Source: Arthrobacter sulfonylureivorans (GTDB lineage: Bacteria; Actinomycetota; Actinomycetes; Actinomycetales; Micrococcaceae). From it: a stretch of DNA of 64,000 nucleotides. Position 1 is the stretch's first letter, and every line of letters starts with the position of its first letter. The stretch covers positions 1-64,000 of the forward strand of contig RJAE01000012.1 in NCBI GenBank assembly GCA_004000035.1, given 5' to 3'. The notes beneath the pieces are model-generated. The model was not told where the DNA came from. It worked only from the letters and a program-made list of their open reading frames with translations, and made no database searches. Below, one piece after another: positions 43,257-51,430 of the stretch. A program made the translations under genes and the position numbers.

Positions 43257-46200
43257 TCAGGTGCCGTAACCGTAGAAGTAGCGCTCAAAAATGGCCCGGG
43301 CGCGACGGGTCAAGCGCAAATAGTCTTCCTCGATGGCCGCCGCATTCCCCGGCTCGTATCCGCACCAGCGCGCCACCGCTTCCAGGTCCCGCCGCGAGGC
43401 GGGCAGCAGGTCGGAATTCTTGCCGGCCCAGATCACATTGGCCGAACGGATCCGGGTGGCCAGGCTCCAACTGCGGCCGAGCGTGGCGGCGTCGTCTTCG
43501 GGCAGCAGCCCGGCGGCAGCGATGGCAGAGAGCGCCTCCAAGGTGTTGGTGGTGCGCAGCTCCGGACGCTCGTGGGCGTGTTGCAGTTGCAGCAGCTGGA
43601 CCAGCCATTCCACGTCGCTGAGCCCGCCGCGGCCCAGCTTTAGATGGCGGGCCGGATCGGCGCCGCGCGGCAGTCTCTCGGACTCCACCCGCGCCTTGAT
43701 CCGGCGGATCTCGCGGACTTGGTCGCTGGCCAGATCCGCCGGGTAGCGGATCGGATCCACCAGTGCCATGAAGTCGTCGGCGAGTGCGTCGTCTCCGGCC
43801 ATCGGGCGGGCGCGCAGCAAGGCCTGTGCCTCCCACACCAGCGACCAGCGCTGGTAGTACTCCCGGTATGAATCCAGCGACCGCACCATCGGCCCGTTCT
43901 TGCCTTCCGGGCGCAGGGCCGCATCCACCTCCAGCACCCGTTCGGCCAGCACCGGCGGAGTACACGGCTGCTTCAGCAACGAAGAAATCCGGGCCACGAT
44001 GCGCTCCGCCTGCTGCTGGGCCTGGCCCGGATCCGCGCCCGGCAACGGCCGGTGCACGTACATCACGTCGGCATCCGAGCCGTAGCTGATTTCGCGTCCG
44101 CCCTGGCGGCCCATGGCGACCACAAGCAGCGCCGTCAACCGGTCCTCTGACTCCAGCACGGAGGTTTCCGCCACATGCAGCCCGCCGAGCACTGCGGCAC
44201 GGTCGGCGTCGGCCAAGGCCGCGCCGACCTGGCTCTGCTCCAGCAATCCGGACGAGTCGGCGAGCGCGATGCGCAGCGTTTCCCGGCGGCGGATTAGCCG
44301 GATCAGCCGGATGGCCTCTTCCGGCACCGGATGACGGGACATCTTGGACTGGATCTCCTGCCACTGGGCGTCGAAGCTCAGCGGCACCAGGTCTTTGTCC
44401 GTGCCCAGCCACGCCGTCGATTCCGGCGAAACCTCCAGCAGGTCCGTGATGAAGCGGCTGCTGGAGAGGACGTGGCACAGCCGTTCGGCGGCGGAGCTCG
44501 AGTCGCGCAGCATGCCCAGGTACCAGTGCGAGTCCCCCAGCCGTTCGCTCAACCGCCGGAAGCCCAGCAGCCCGGCATCGGGGTCAACCCCGGAAGCGAT
44601 CCATTCCAGCAGCACCGGCAGCAGCTGGCGCTGCAGCGATGCCTTCCGCCTGACCCCGGCGGTCAGCGCCTCAATGTGGCGCATGGCGCCGCGCGGATCC
44701 TGGTAGCCCAGGGCGGCCAGCCGTCCCTGGGCCGCCTCGGGGCTGAGCCGCACTTCGTCCAGGCTCAGGTTGGACGCGGCGGCCAGCAGCGGCCGGTAGA
44801 AGATTTGCTCGTGCAGCGCCCGTACCCGGCGCTTGGTCTGCTGCCACTTCTCCTGCAGCTCTGCCGGTGCTGGGCGCCGATCCAGCAGCGCGCCCTGTGC
44901 GGCCTTGGCCAGCACGCGTTGGGCCTGCTCGGCCTCCGGCATCAGGTGGGTCCGTCGCAGATGCACCAGTTGGATCCGGTGCTCCAGGACACGCAGGAAT
45001 CGGTACGCCTCATCGAATTCGCGGGCGTCCGCCCGGGAGATGTAGCCGGCCACGCTCAAGGCCCCGATGGCGGAGGTGGTGTCCCGCTGGCGGATGGATT
45101 CGTCAACGCGGGCATGGACCAACTGGAGCAATTGGACCGTAAACTCGACGTCCCGGAGTCCCCCGCGCCCCAGCTTGATCTGCCGGCCGCGCTCATGGGC
45201 CGGGATGTTCTCCGTGACCCGGCGGCGCATGGATTGCACCGACTCGACAAAGCCTTCGCGCTCCGAGGAGGACCACACCAGCGGTGCGACCGCTTCCTCA
45301 TACCGTCGGCCCAACTCGGCGTCTCCGGCCACCGCCCGGGCCTTCAGCAACGCCTGGAACTCCCAGCTCTTGGCCCAGCGCCGGTAATAGGTCAGATGGG
45401 AATCCAGGGTCCGCACCAGCGGCCCGTCTTTGCCCTCCGGGCGCAGGTTGGCGTCCACTTCCCAGAGCCCGGGCTCCGGCCCGGGGGACGAGATCGCGCG
45501 GGCCGTTCCGGTGGCCAGAGCCGCGCCAATGGCAGCGGCATCGCCGTCGTCGAGTCCCTCGGCCTCGACGACGTACACCACATCGACGTCGGAAATATAA
45601 TTCAGCTCGCCGGCGCCGCACTTGCCCATGCCGATGATGGCCAGCTTCACCGCCGCAACGTCCTCGGCGGCGTAGCGTTCCGCTGCTTCGGCCCGGGCCA
45701 CCGCGAGCCCGGCCTCCAGTGCAGCCGCGGCAAGGTCGGCCAGCTCCCGGCCGACCGTCGGCATGAAGTCGACCGGTGAGGCCGCGCAGAGATCGCGGAT
45801 GGCGAGTTCGGCCAGGTGCCGGCGATACGTGCCCCGCAGCTCGATGTAGGCGTCCTTGCCGGAGAGGGAGGCTACCGGTTGGTCGGACAGCGGATCCGCC
45901 CGGACGGCCTGCAGCATCGAAGTGCGCAGCCGCGACGCCGGCACGCTGCCAGGTTCCGGGCCAATATCCGTGTCCAGGACGTCCAGGTGCTCCGGCCGGC
46001 GGAGCAGGAATTCGCCCATTGCTTCCGAGGCCCCGAGCAGACGGAACAGGGCCTCGCTGCCGTCGCCACCCGTATTGATGACCTCGACCAGGGAAGGGTT
46101 CTTCTCCAGCAGCCGGACCAGGGTGACCAGCGCCTGGTCCGGGTCCGCGCTGACGGCGAAGCCTGCCTCCAGCCGCTCCTGGCTGACGCCGGACAGTTCC

Positions 46201-46274
46201 TTGGCCTGCAGGAAACGGGTACTGCGCTCCAGGTCGTGGAAGCCTCGGGCGATCAAACGCCGGGTGGTGAGCAC
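43257..46274 (-). CDS. glnE: bifunctional glutamine synthetase adenylyltransferase/deadenylase
   Basis: A 1005-residue enzyme that adds AMP to the GlnA tyrosine when nitrogen is plentiful and removes it when nitrogen is scarce. Two nucleotidyltransferase halves are visible: N-terminal GAGELNYISDVDVVYVVEA (removal) and C-terminal GGREISYGSDADVMYVHRP (addition), each followed by a helical bundle (RQIKLGRGGLRDVEFTVQLLQ and RHLKLGRGGLSDVEWLVQLLQ). The start is GTG 46274 with AGGA nine bases upstream, 12 bp after the glnA2 stop; an in-frame start at 46349 would overlap glnA2. glnA2-glnE is thus an operon, and the substrate GlnA is encoded just beyond it. Confidence 0.94.
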   Translation of the reverse strand: MLTTRRLIARGFHDLERSTRFLQAKELSGVSQERLEAGFAVSADPDQALVTLVRLLEKNPSLVEVINTGGDGSEALFRLLGASEAMGEFLLRRPEHLDVLDTDIGPEPGSVPASRLRTSMLQAVRADPLSDQPVASLSGKDAYIELRGTYRRHLAELAIRDLCAASPVDFMPTVGRELADLAAAALEAGLAVARAEAAERYAAEDVAAVKLAIIGMGKCGAGELNYISDVDVVYVVEAEGLDDGDAAAIGAALATGTARAISSPGPEPGLWEVDANLRPEGKDGPLVRTLDSHLTYYRRWAKSWEFQALLKARAVAGDAELGRRYEEAVAPLVWSSSEREGFVESVQSMRRRVTENIPAHERGRQIKLGRGGLRDVEFTVQLLQLVHARVDESIRQRDTTSAIGALSVAGYISRADAREFDEAYRFLRVLEHRIQLVHLRRTHLMPEAEQAQRVLAKAAQGALLDRRPAPAELQEKWQQTKRRVRALHEQIFYRPLLAAASNLSLDEVRLSPEAAQGRLAALGYQDPRGAMRHIEALTAGVRRKASLQRQLLPVLLEWIASGVDPDAGLLGFRRLSERLGDSHWYLGMLRDSSSAAERLCHVLSSSRFITDLLEVSPESTAWLGTDKDLVPLSFDAQWQEIQSKMSRHPVPEEAIRLIRLIRRRETLRIALADSSGLLEQSQVGAALADADRAAVLGGLHVAETSVLESEDRLTALLVVAMGRQGGREISYGSDADVMYVHRPLPGADPGQAQQQAERIVARISSLLKQPCTPPVLAERVLEVDAALRPEGKNGPMVRSLDSYREYYQRWSLVWEAQALLRARPMAGDDALADDFMALVDPIRYPADLASDQVREIRRIKARVESERLPRGADPARHLKLGRGGLSDVEWLVQLLQLQHAHERPELRTTNTLEALSAIAAAGLLPEDDAATLGRSWSLATRIRSANVIWAGKNSDLLPASRRDLEAVARWCGYEPGNAAAIEEDYLRLTRRARAIFERYFYGYGT

Positions 46275-46285
46275 TGTCTTTCGTC

Positions 46286-47626
46286 CTAGAGGATTCCGAT
46301 GTTGCGCTTCAGCTCGTGCGGGGTCACCTGCAGCCGGTAGTCGTGCCATTCGGCGCGCTTGTTCCGCAGGAAGATTTCGTAGACCTGCTCGCCCAGGATG
46401 CCGGCAACCAGCTCGGACTCTTCCATCGCCCGGATGGCGTCGTGCAGGCTGGACGGCAACGGATCGAGGCCCATGGCCCGCCGCTCGGCGGTGCTCAGGC
46501 TCCAGACGTCATCCTCGGCCGCCGGCGGCAGCTCGTAGCCTTCCTCGATCCCCTTCAGGCCTGCCCCGAGCAGCACTGCGTAGGACAGGTACGGGTTGGC
46601 CGCCGAGTCAATGCCGCGGTATTCGACCCGGGCCGACTGGCCCTTGTTCGGCTTGTAGAGCGGAACACGGAGCAGGGCGGAACGGTTGTTGTGGCCCCAG
46701 GAGATGTAGCTGGGGGCCTCTCCCCCGCCCCACAGCCGTTTGTACGAGTTGACGAACTGGTTGGTGACGGCGGTGAACTCCGGGGCGTGGTGCAGGATCC
46801 CGGCCATGAACTGGCGGGCCGTTTTGGACAGCTGGTATTCGGCGCCGGCTTCGAAGAACGCGTTCGAGTCGCCCTCAAACAATGAAAAGTGGGTGTGCAT
46901 GCCGGAGCCGGGGTGATCGGAGAAAGGCTTCGGCATGAAGGTGGCATAGATGCCCTCCATCAACGCCACTTCCTTGACCACCGTGCGGAAGGTCATGATG
47001 TTGTCCGCGGTCTGCAGGGCATCGGCGTAGCGGAGGTCGATTTCGTTCTGCCCGGGACCGTCCTCATGATGGCTGAACTCCACCGAGATGCCCACGTTTT
47101 CCAGCATGGTCACGGCGGTGCGGCGGAAGTCCTGTGCCACGCCGCCGGGCACATGGTCGAAGTAGCCCGCCCGGTCCACGGGCACCGGAATCCCGTCCGG
47201 ACCCAGTTCGTCGGACTTGAGCAGATAGAACTCGATTTCCGGATGCGTATAGCAGGTGAAGCCCATCTCCGCCGCCTTGCTCAGCGTCCGCTTCAGCACG
47301 TTGCGCGGATCGGCGCTGGAGGGCTCGCCGTCGGGCGTGAGCACATCGCAGAACATCCGCGAGGTCTGCTCCGCTTCGCCCCGCCAGGGCAGGATCTGGA
47401 ACGTGGTGGGGTCCGGCTGGACCAGCATGTCCGACTCGAAGACCCGGGCCAGGCCCTCGATCGAGGACCCGTCGAAGCCGAGCCCTTCTTCGAAGGCGCC
47501 TTCCACCTCAGCAGGAGCCAGCGCCACGGATTTCAGCGACCCGACGATGTCCGTGAACCAGAGCCGGACAAACCGCACGTCGCGCTCTTCGATGGTACGG
47601 AGGACGAATTCCTGCTGACGGTCCAT
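46286..47626 (-). CDS. glnA2: glutamine synthetase family protein GlnA2
   Basis: A 446-residue paralogue of GlnA, with MDRQQEFVLRTIEERDVRFVRLWFTDIVG, the active-site KPFSDHPGSGMHTHFSLF and NNRSALLRVPLYKP. At the position of the GlnA adenylylation tyrosine the sequence reads DDVWSLSTAE, so the tyrosine is absent and GlnE control is not expected. In mycobacteria and Streptomyces GlnA2-type proteins are non-essential; some GlnA paralogues act on polyamines, so true glutamine synthesis is not certain. The start is ATG 47626 with AAAGG six bases upstream; the open frame extends to 47758 but into the divergent panB promoter. It is first in an operon with glnE. Confidence 0.9.
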   Translation of the reverse strand: MDRQQEFVLRTIEERDVRFVRLWFTDIVGSLKSVALAPAEVEGAFEEGLGFDGSSIEGLARVFESDMLVQPDPTTFQILPWRGEAEQTSRMFCDVLTPDGEPSSADPRNVLKRTLSKAAEMGFTCYTHPEIEFYLLKSDELGPDGIPVPVDRAGYFDHVPGGVAQDFRRTAVTMLENVGISVEFSHHEDGPGQNEIDLRYADALQTADNIMTFRTVVKEVALMEGIYATFMPKPFSDHPGSGMHTHFSLFEGDSNAFFEAGAEYQLSKTARQFMAGILHHAPEFTAVTNQFVNSYKRLWGGGEAPSYISWGHNNRSALLRVPLYKPNKGQSARVEYRGIDSAANPYLSYAVLLGAGLKGIEEGYELPPAAEDDVWSLSTAERRAMGLDPLPSSLHDAIRAMEESELVAGILGEQVYEIFLRNKRAEWHDYRLQVTPHELKRNIGIL

Positions 47627-47785
47627 GGGCTGCCTTTCACTATGTCCGCAAGCGGCTTCTGAATCGGCATCTGAAGCCGCTTGCCAGAGCCTGCCTTGTA
47701 CTTCCCTTAGCCTACTGGCAGCACCGCCGAAGTTTCCGCCGGTAACGCGGCCGCGCACAAGTGGAGCAAGCAGACGTCTGAGGAT

Positions 47786-47791
47786 TAGGCT
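47786..47791 (+). promoter_or_regulatory. -10 element of a predicted leaderless promoter for panB
   Basis: TAGGCT is followed by seven bases (ctatcac) and the ATG at 47799; no Shine-Dalgarno is present. Confidence 0.55.
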
Positions 47792-47798
47792 CTATCAC

Positions 47799-48671
47799 AT
47801 GCCCACTTCACAACCTTCCGGCGCAGAGCAGCCGGCTCCCTACGGCACGCCCGCGGCGTCTTCGGCTCCGCGCCCGGCCCGCCGCACCCGCATCCACCAC
47901 CTGCAGCAGGCCAAGGACGAGGGCCGCCGCTTCGCGATGCTGACGGCGTATGACCAGTACACCGCGGAGATTTTCGATGCGGCCGGGATCGAGGTGCTGT
48001 TGATCGGCGACTCGGCGTCCAACAACGTGCTGGGCAACGAAACGTCACTGCCGATCACGGTGGACGAAATGCTGCCGCTCTGCCGGGCGGTCGCCCGTTC
48101 GGCCCGCAGTGCTTTCGTCGTTGCAGACCTGCCCTTCGGCAGCTATGAGGTCTCGCCGGCGCAGGCGGTGGAGACCGGCGTGCGTTTCCTGAAGGAAACG
48201 GGTGTGCATGCGGTGAAGATGGAGGGCGGCGCGTACTACGCGGACACCGTCCGGGCCCTGGTGCAGGCCGGCGTTCCCGTGATGGCCCATATCGGCTTCA
48301 CTCCGCAGAGCGAGCATGCGTTGGGCGGCTACCGGGTGCAGGGCCGCGGCGACGACGCCGGGAGGCTGATTGACGATGCACTGGCGCTGGAAGCGGCCGG
48401 GGCGTTTGCGGTGCTGATGGAAATGGTCCCGGCCGAGGCGGCAGCCAAGGTTGACCAGGCCCTGCACGTTCCCACGGTCGGCATCGGAGCCGGTCCGTCA
48501 ACCACCGGGCAGGTGCTCGTCTGGCAGGACATGGTGGGTCTGCGCGGCGGCAAGATGGCCAAGTTCGTCAAGCAGTATGCGGACGTGCGCAGCATCATTT
48601 CCGACGCCGCTGCCGCCTTCCGCTCGGACGTCCAGGACGGCGCATTCCCCGGCCCGGAGCACTCCTTCTAG
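47799..48671 (+). CDS. panB: 3-methyl-2-oxobutanoate hydroxymethyltransferase
   Basis: A 290-residue enzyme of pantothenate/CoA synthesis that adds a hydroxymethyl group from methylene-tetrahydrofolate to 2-oxoisovalerate. Conserved stretches are AMLTAYDQYTAEIFD, LIGDSASNNVLGNETSLP (metal-binding Asp), VKMEGG, GFTPQSEHALGGYRVQGRG, MEMVPAE and VGIGAGPSTTGQVLVWQDM. The first 35 residues are a Pro/Ala-rich extension. The start at 47799 fits the leaderless hexamer; the frame is open back to 47625, but that part overlaps the glnA2 upstream region and is not conserved in character. Confidence 0.94.
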   Translation: MPTSQPSGAEQPAPYGTPAASSAPRPARRTRIHHLQQAKDEGRRFAMLTAYDQYTAEIFDAAGIEVLLIGDSASNNVLGNETSLPITVDEMLPLCRAVARSARSAFVVADLPFGSYEVSPAQAVETGVRFLKETGVHAVKMEGGAYYADTVRALVQAGVPVMAHIGFTPQSEHALGGYRVQGRGDDAGRLIDDALALEAAGAFAVLMEMVPAEAAAKVDQALHVPTVGIGAGPSTTGQVLVWQDMVGLRGGKMAKFVKQYADVRSIISDAAAAFRSDVQDGAFPGPEHSF

Positions 48672-48679
48672 CGGGGTAT

Positions 48680-48705
48680 GCCAGCCGGGCGCGCCAGCCG
48701 GGCGG
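48680..48705 (+). repeat. 13-bp tandem repeat after panB
   Basis: GCCAGCCGGGCG occurs at 48680 and 48693 with a degenerate third copy near 48710. It lies in the short gap between panB and the convergent SPOR-like gene and has no evident function. Confidence 0.5.
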
Positions 48706-48742
48706 GTGTGCCAGCCCAGGGCGGGACGGTCCGCCGGCCGCG

Positions 48743-48904
48743 TCAGTCGTCCTCCGCTTCCCACTCCTCGTTGCGCTGATGTACCTTTTCCAGCGCGTGC
48801 TCGGCCTCTTCGCGGGTTGCGTAAGGGCCGATCAGCTGGGTCCAGTCGGACTGGGCGCCCGCTTCCACCTGGTGGGTGACGACGTTGTACCAGAAATCCG
48901 CCAT
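48743..48904 (-). CDS. SPOR-like miniprotein
   Basis: A 53-residue protein beginning MADFWYNVVTHQVEAGAQSD, then WTQLIGPYATREEAEHALEK and an acidic tail EEWEAEDD. The GPYATREEAEHAL stretch is the typical beta-alpha element of SPOR/sporulation-related repeats, and tiny SPOR-annotated proteins like this are common in Micrococcaceae. SPOR domains usually bind denuded peptidoglycan, but a 53-residue cytosolic form without signal peptide may do something else. GGAGG five to six bases before the ATG fixes the start. It lies head-to-head with map and convergent with panB. Confidence 0.8.
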   Translation of the reverse strand: MADFWYNVVTHQVEAGAQSDWTQLIGPYATREEAEHALEKVHQRNEEWEAEDD

Positions 48905-48986
48905 GCCGGCCTCCTTAAGTTGACGGCGCCGTTGCAGCGTAGCCGCCTGCCGGCGTCTGATCGCCCGGGCACCGCTGCAGCACCTA

Positions 48987-48992
48987 TATGAT
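48987..48992 (+). promoter_or_regulatory. -10 element of a predicted leaderless promoter for map
   Basis: TATGAT is followed by seven bases (cgatact) and the ATG at 49000. It supports that start over the in-frame ATG at 48988, which lies inside the hexamer. Confidence 0.6.
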
Positions 48993-48999
48993 CGATACT

Positions 49000-49878
49000 A
49001 TGCCCCACAACGCAGCAACAGCACCCGTCGGAACCCTCGTTCAAGGCACCGTCAGCCCCACTTTGCCGGTCCCCGCTTCGATCGAACGGCCCGAATACGC
49101 GTGGCAACCGGCGCCCGCCAAATTCACCGGTTCCGAGGTCAAGACGCCGGAAACCATCGAGAAAATCCGCACCGCCGGACGGATCGCTGCGCAGGCCATT
49201 GTGGAGGTCGGCAAGCACATTGAACCGGGTGTCACCACCGACCAATTGGACCGGATCGGTCATGAGTTCCTGCTGGACCACCATGCGTATCCGTCCTGCC
49301 TGGGCTACCGCGGTTTCCCGAAGTCGATCTGCTCCTCCCTCAATGAGGTGATTTGCCACGGGATCCCGGATAACACCGTGGTGCAGGACGGCGACATCAT
49401 CAACATCGACATCACCGCCTACCTGGGCGGCGTCCACGGGGATACCAACCACACCTTCCTGGTCGGCGACGTGGACGAGGAGTCGCGGCTGCTGGTCGAG
49501 CGCACGCAGGAGTCACTGCGCCGCGGCATTAAGGCAGTTGCGCCGGGCCGCGAAATCAACGTCATCGGCCGGACCATCGAGTCCTACGCCAAGCGTTTCG
49601 GCTACGGTGTGGTCCGCGATTTCACCGGCCACGGCGTCGGCGAAGCGTTCCACACCGGTCTGATCATCCCGCATTACGACGCCGCACCCGCCTACAGCCG
49701 GGTGATCGAGCCGGGCATGGTCTTCACCATCGAGCCGATGCTGACGTTGGGCACCATCGAATGGGACATGTGGGGCGACGACTGGACGGTTGTCACCAAG
49801 GACCGCAAACGGACCGCCCAGTTCGAGCACACTCTCGTGGTCACCGACACCGGCGCGGAGGTCCTGACCCTGCCGTAG
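49000..49878 (+). CDS. map: methionine aminopeptidase type I
   Basis: A 292-residue dimetal enzyme that removes initiator methionine from nascent proteins. Metal ligands are visible in [20 protein letters not shown] (two Asp), GHGVGEAFH (His), FTIEPM (Glu) and QFEHT (Glu). The first ~40 residues are a Pro/Ala-rich actinobacterial extension. ATG 49000 is preferred because of the leaderless hexamer TATGAT. ppgK follows after 79 bp with its own ribosome-binding site and a TAGGCT at 49903-49908. Confidence 0.94.
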   Translation: MPHNAATAPVGTLVQGTVSPTLPVPASIERPEYAWQPAPAKFTGSEVKTPETIEKIRTAGRIAAQAIVEVGKHIEPGVTTDQLDRIGHEFLLDHHAYPSCLGYRGFPKSICSSLNEVICHGIPDNTVVQDGDIINIDITAYLGGVHGDTNHTFLVGDVDEESRLLVERTQESLRRGIKAVAPGREINVIGRTIESYAKRFGYGVVRDFTGHGVGEAFHTGLIIPHYDAAPAYSRVIEPGMVFTIEPMLTLGTIEWDMWGDDWTVVTKDRKRTAQFEHTLVVTDTGAEVLTLP

Positions 49879-49902
49879 TCCGATACCCTCCGGTGCAGCG
49901 GG

Positions 49903-49908
49903 TAGGCT
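49903..49908 (+). promoter_or_regulatory. -10 element upstream of ppgK
   Basis: TAGGCT lies 49 bp before the ppgK ATG and 25 bp after the map stop, giving a leader of about 40 nt with a GGAGG site. Confidence 0.4.
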
Positions 49909-49957
49909 ACCGATAGTCTGGCGCCGTACGCCGGATACAAGCGCACACGGAGGTGGC

Positions 49958-50767
49958 ATGGCGACCAAGGACGGCAAGGCAGCCAAACTGGCAGCACGCT
50001 CTGCGATCGGGATCGATATCGGCGGAACCGGCATCAAGGGCGGCATCGTCGACCTCAAAAAGGGAAACCTGGTCGGCGACCGCATCCGTTACGAGACCCC
50101 CCGCCCGTCCACGCCGGATGCCGTGGCCGACGTCGTCGCGCGCATCGTCACCGAACTCTGCGCCCAGCCGGAAGGCCCGGGCCCGGACCGCCCGGTGGGC
50201 GTCACCTTCCCGGCCATCATCCGCCACGGCGTCGCCCGGTCGGCGGCCAACGTTGACCCCAGCTGGATCGGCACCGACGTCGACTCGCTGCTCACCGCCA
50301 AGATGTCCCGTCCCGTCCAGGTCATCAACGACGCGGACGCGGCCGGGCTGGCCGAGGCCCGTTATGGGGCCGGGTCCGGCGTGAAGGGCACCCTGCTGGT
50401 GATCACCCTGGGCACCGGGATCGGGTCCGCTTTCATCTTCAACGGCAAGTTGGTGCCCAACGCCGAATTGGGGCACCTGGAGCTGGACGGGCACGACGCC
50501 GAGTCAAAGGCCTCTGCCGCGGCCCGCGAACGCGAAGGTCTGGACTGGGAGGAGTACGCGGAACGCCTGCAGCGCTACTTTTCGCACGTGGAGTTCTTGT
50601 TCTCGCCGGAGCTGTTCATCATCGGCGGCGGCATTTCGAAACGGAGCGAGGACTTCCTGCCCCTGCTTCAGCTGGCCACGCCGATCATCCCGGCCCAGCT
50701 GCGCAACAACGCCGGCATCGTCGGGGCAGCGCTGCAGTCGGCCATCCATTTCGGTTTCGCCAAGTAA
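49958..50767 (+). CDS. ppgK: polyphosphate glucokinase (ROK family)
   Basis: A 269-residue glucokinase that phosphorylates glucose with polyphosphate (and often ATP). The phosphate-binding loop is IGIDIGGTGIKGGIVDL near residues 21-37. The catalytic region holds NDADAAGLAEARYGAG and GTLLVITLGTGIGSAFIFNGKLVPNAELGHLEL, typical of PpgK rather than the zinc-containing ROK sugar kinases. GGAGG precedes the ATG. A GC-rich inverted repeat follows, separating it from the convergent nrdR. Confidence 0.92.
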   Translation: MATKDGKAAKLAARSAIGIDIGGTGIKGGIVDLKKGNLVGDRIRYETPRPSTPDAVADVVARIVTELCAQPEGPGPDRPVGVTFPAIIRHGVARSAANVDPSWIGTDVDSLLTAKMSRPVQVINDADAAGLAEARYGAGSGVKGTLLVITLGTGIGSAFIFNGKLVPNAELGHLELDGHDAESKASAAAREREGLDWEEYAERLQRYFSHVEFLFSPELFIIGGGISKRSEDFLPLLQLATPIIPAQLRNNAGIVGAALQSAIHFGFAK

Positions 50768-50778
50768 AAAAGTTGGTG

Positions 50779-50818
50779 CCGGTGGCGGCCTCGGCTTCCC
50801 CTCCGCAGCCGCCACCGG
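50779..50818. terminator. bidirectional terminator between ppgK and nrdR
   Basis: An 11-bp perfect stem (50779-50789 with 50808-50818) with an 18-base loop lies between convergent genes, 12 bp beyond each stop codon. Confidence 0.7.
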
Positions 50819-50830
50819 AGTCTATGTGCG

Positions 50831-51331
50831 CTATTGCGCTGTCAGCGGCCGTTGCCGGCCTTCCGGCCCCTGCTGGCCGTTTTTCTGCGCGTCGCGGCGC
50901 AGCTGGTCGATGGCGGACTCGAAATCCTCCAGCGACTCGTAGCCCTGGTACACGCTAGCGAACCGCAGGAAGGCGATCAGGTCCAGCTTCTTCAGCGGGC
51001 CGAGGATTGCCAGCCCCACCTCATGGGCGTCGATTTCCGCCGCGCCGCTGGCCCGGACCGATTCTTCGACTTCCTGCGCCAGCATGGCCAGGTCGTCTTC
51101 CGTCACCGGCCGGCCCTGGCAGGCCTTGCGCACGCCGTTGACCACTTTGGTGCGGCTGAACGGCTCGCTGACCCCCGAGCGCTTGATCACGCTGAGGCTG
51201 GTGGTCTCCACCGTGGTGAACCGGCGCCCGCAGGCCGGACATTGCCGGCGACGGCGGATCGCCGAGCCGTCATCGGTCAGCCGGCTGTCCACCACCCGGG
51301 AATCGGAGTTGCGGCAGAACGGACAATACAC
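50831..51331 (-). CDS. nrdR: transcriptional repressor NrdR of ribonucleotide reductase genes
   Basis: A 166-residue regulator with an N-terminal zinc ribbon ([13 protein letters not shown] and [11 protein letters not shown]) and an ATP-cone domain ([23 protein letters not shown] to [17 protein letters not shown]). It senses ATP/dATP and represses ribonucleotide reductase operons by binding pairs of NrdR boxes. The start is GTG 51331 with GGAAGGAG six bases upstream. No reductase gene lies nearby. A pair of NrdR-box-like sequences 42-89 bp upstream of this gene suggests autoregulation. Confidence 0.95.
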   Translation of the reverse strand: MYCPFCRNSDSRVVDSRLTDDGSAIRRRRQCPACGRRFTTVETTSLSVIKRSGVSEPFSRTKVVNGVRKACQGRPVTEDDLAMLAQEVEESVRASGAAEIDAHEVGLAILGPLKKLDLIAFLRFASVYQGYESLEDFESAIDQLRRDAQKNGQQGPEGRQRPLTAQ

Positions 51332-51372
51332 GCAACACTCCTTCCGTGGGGATCAGCAACAAATTCATCCTA

Positions 51373-51388
51373 GAACTATATCTAGGTG
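51373..51388. promoter_or_regulatory. NrdR box 1 upstream of nrdR
   Basis: The 16-mer GAACTATATCTAGGTG matches nine of the ten core positions of the NrdR consensus acaCwAtATaTwGtgt. It overlaps an 18-bp near-palindrome CCTAGAACTATATCTAGG. Confidence 0.65.
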
Positions 51389-51404
51389 AATTACAAGACT
51401 GTGA

Positions 51405-51420
51405 TTACTACATGTTGGGG
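51405..51420. promoter_or_regulatory. NrdR box 2 upstream of nrdR
   Basis: A second, weaker box (core CTACATGTTG, eight of ten core positions) lies exactly 32 bp from the first, the three-turn spacing known for tandem NrdR boxes. Confidence 0.5.
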
Positions 51421-51430
51421 TTTGAGCCGC

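Noticed and set aside
47715-47760. Second GlnR-like site (GTTAC...GAAAC) upstream of glnA2
   Set aside because: The half-sites are separated by five rather than six bases and no second pair follows; too weak to claim beside the full box at glnA.
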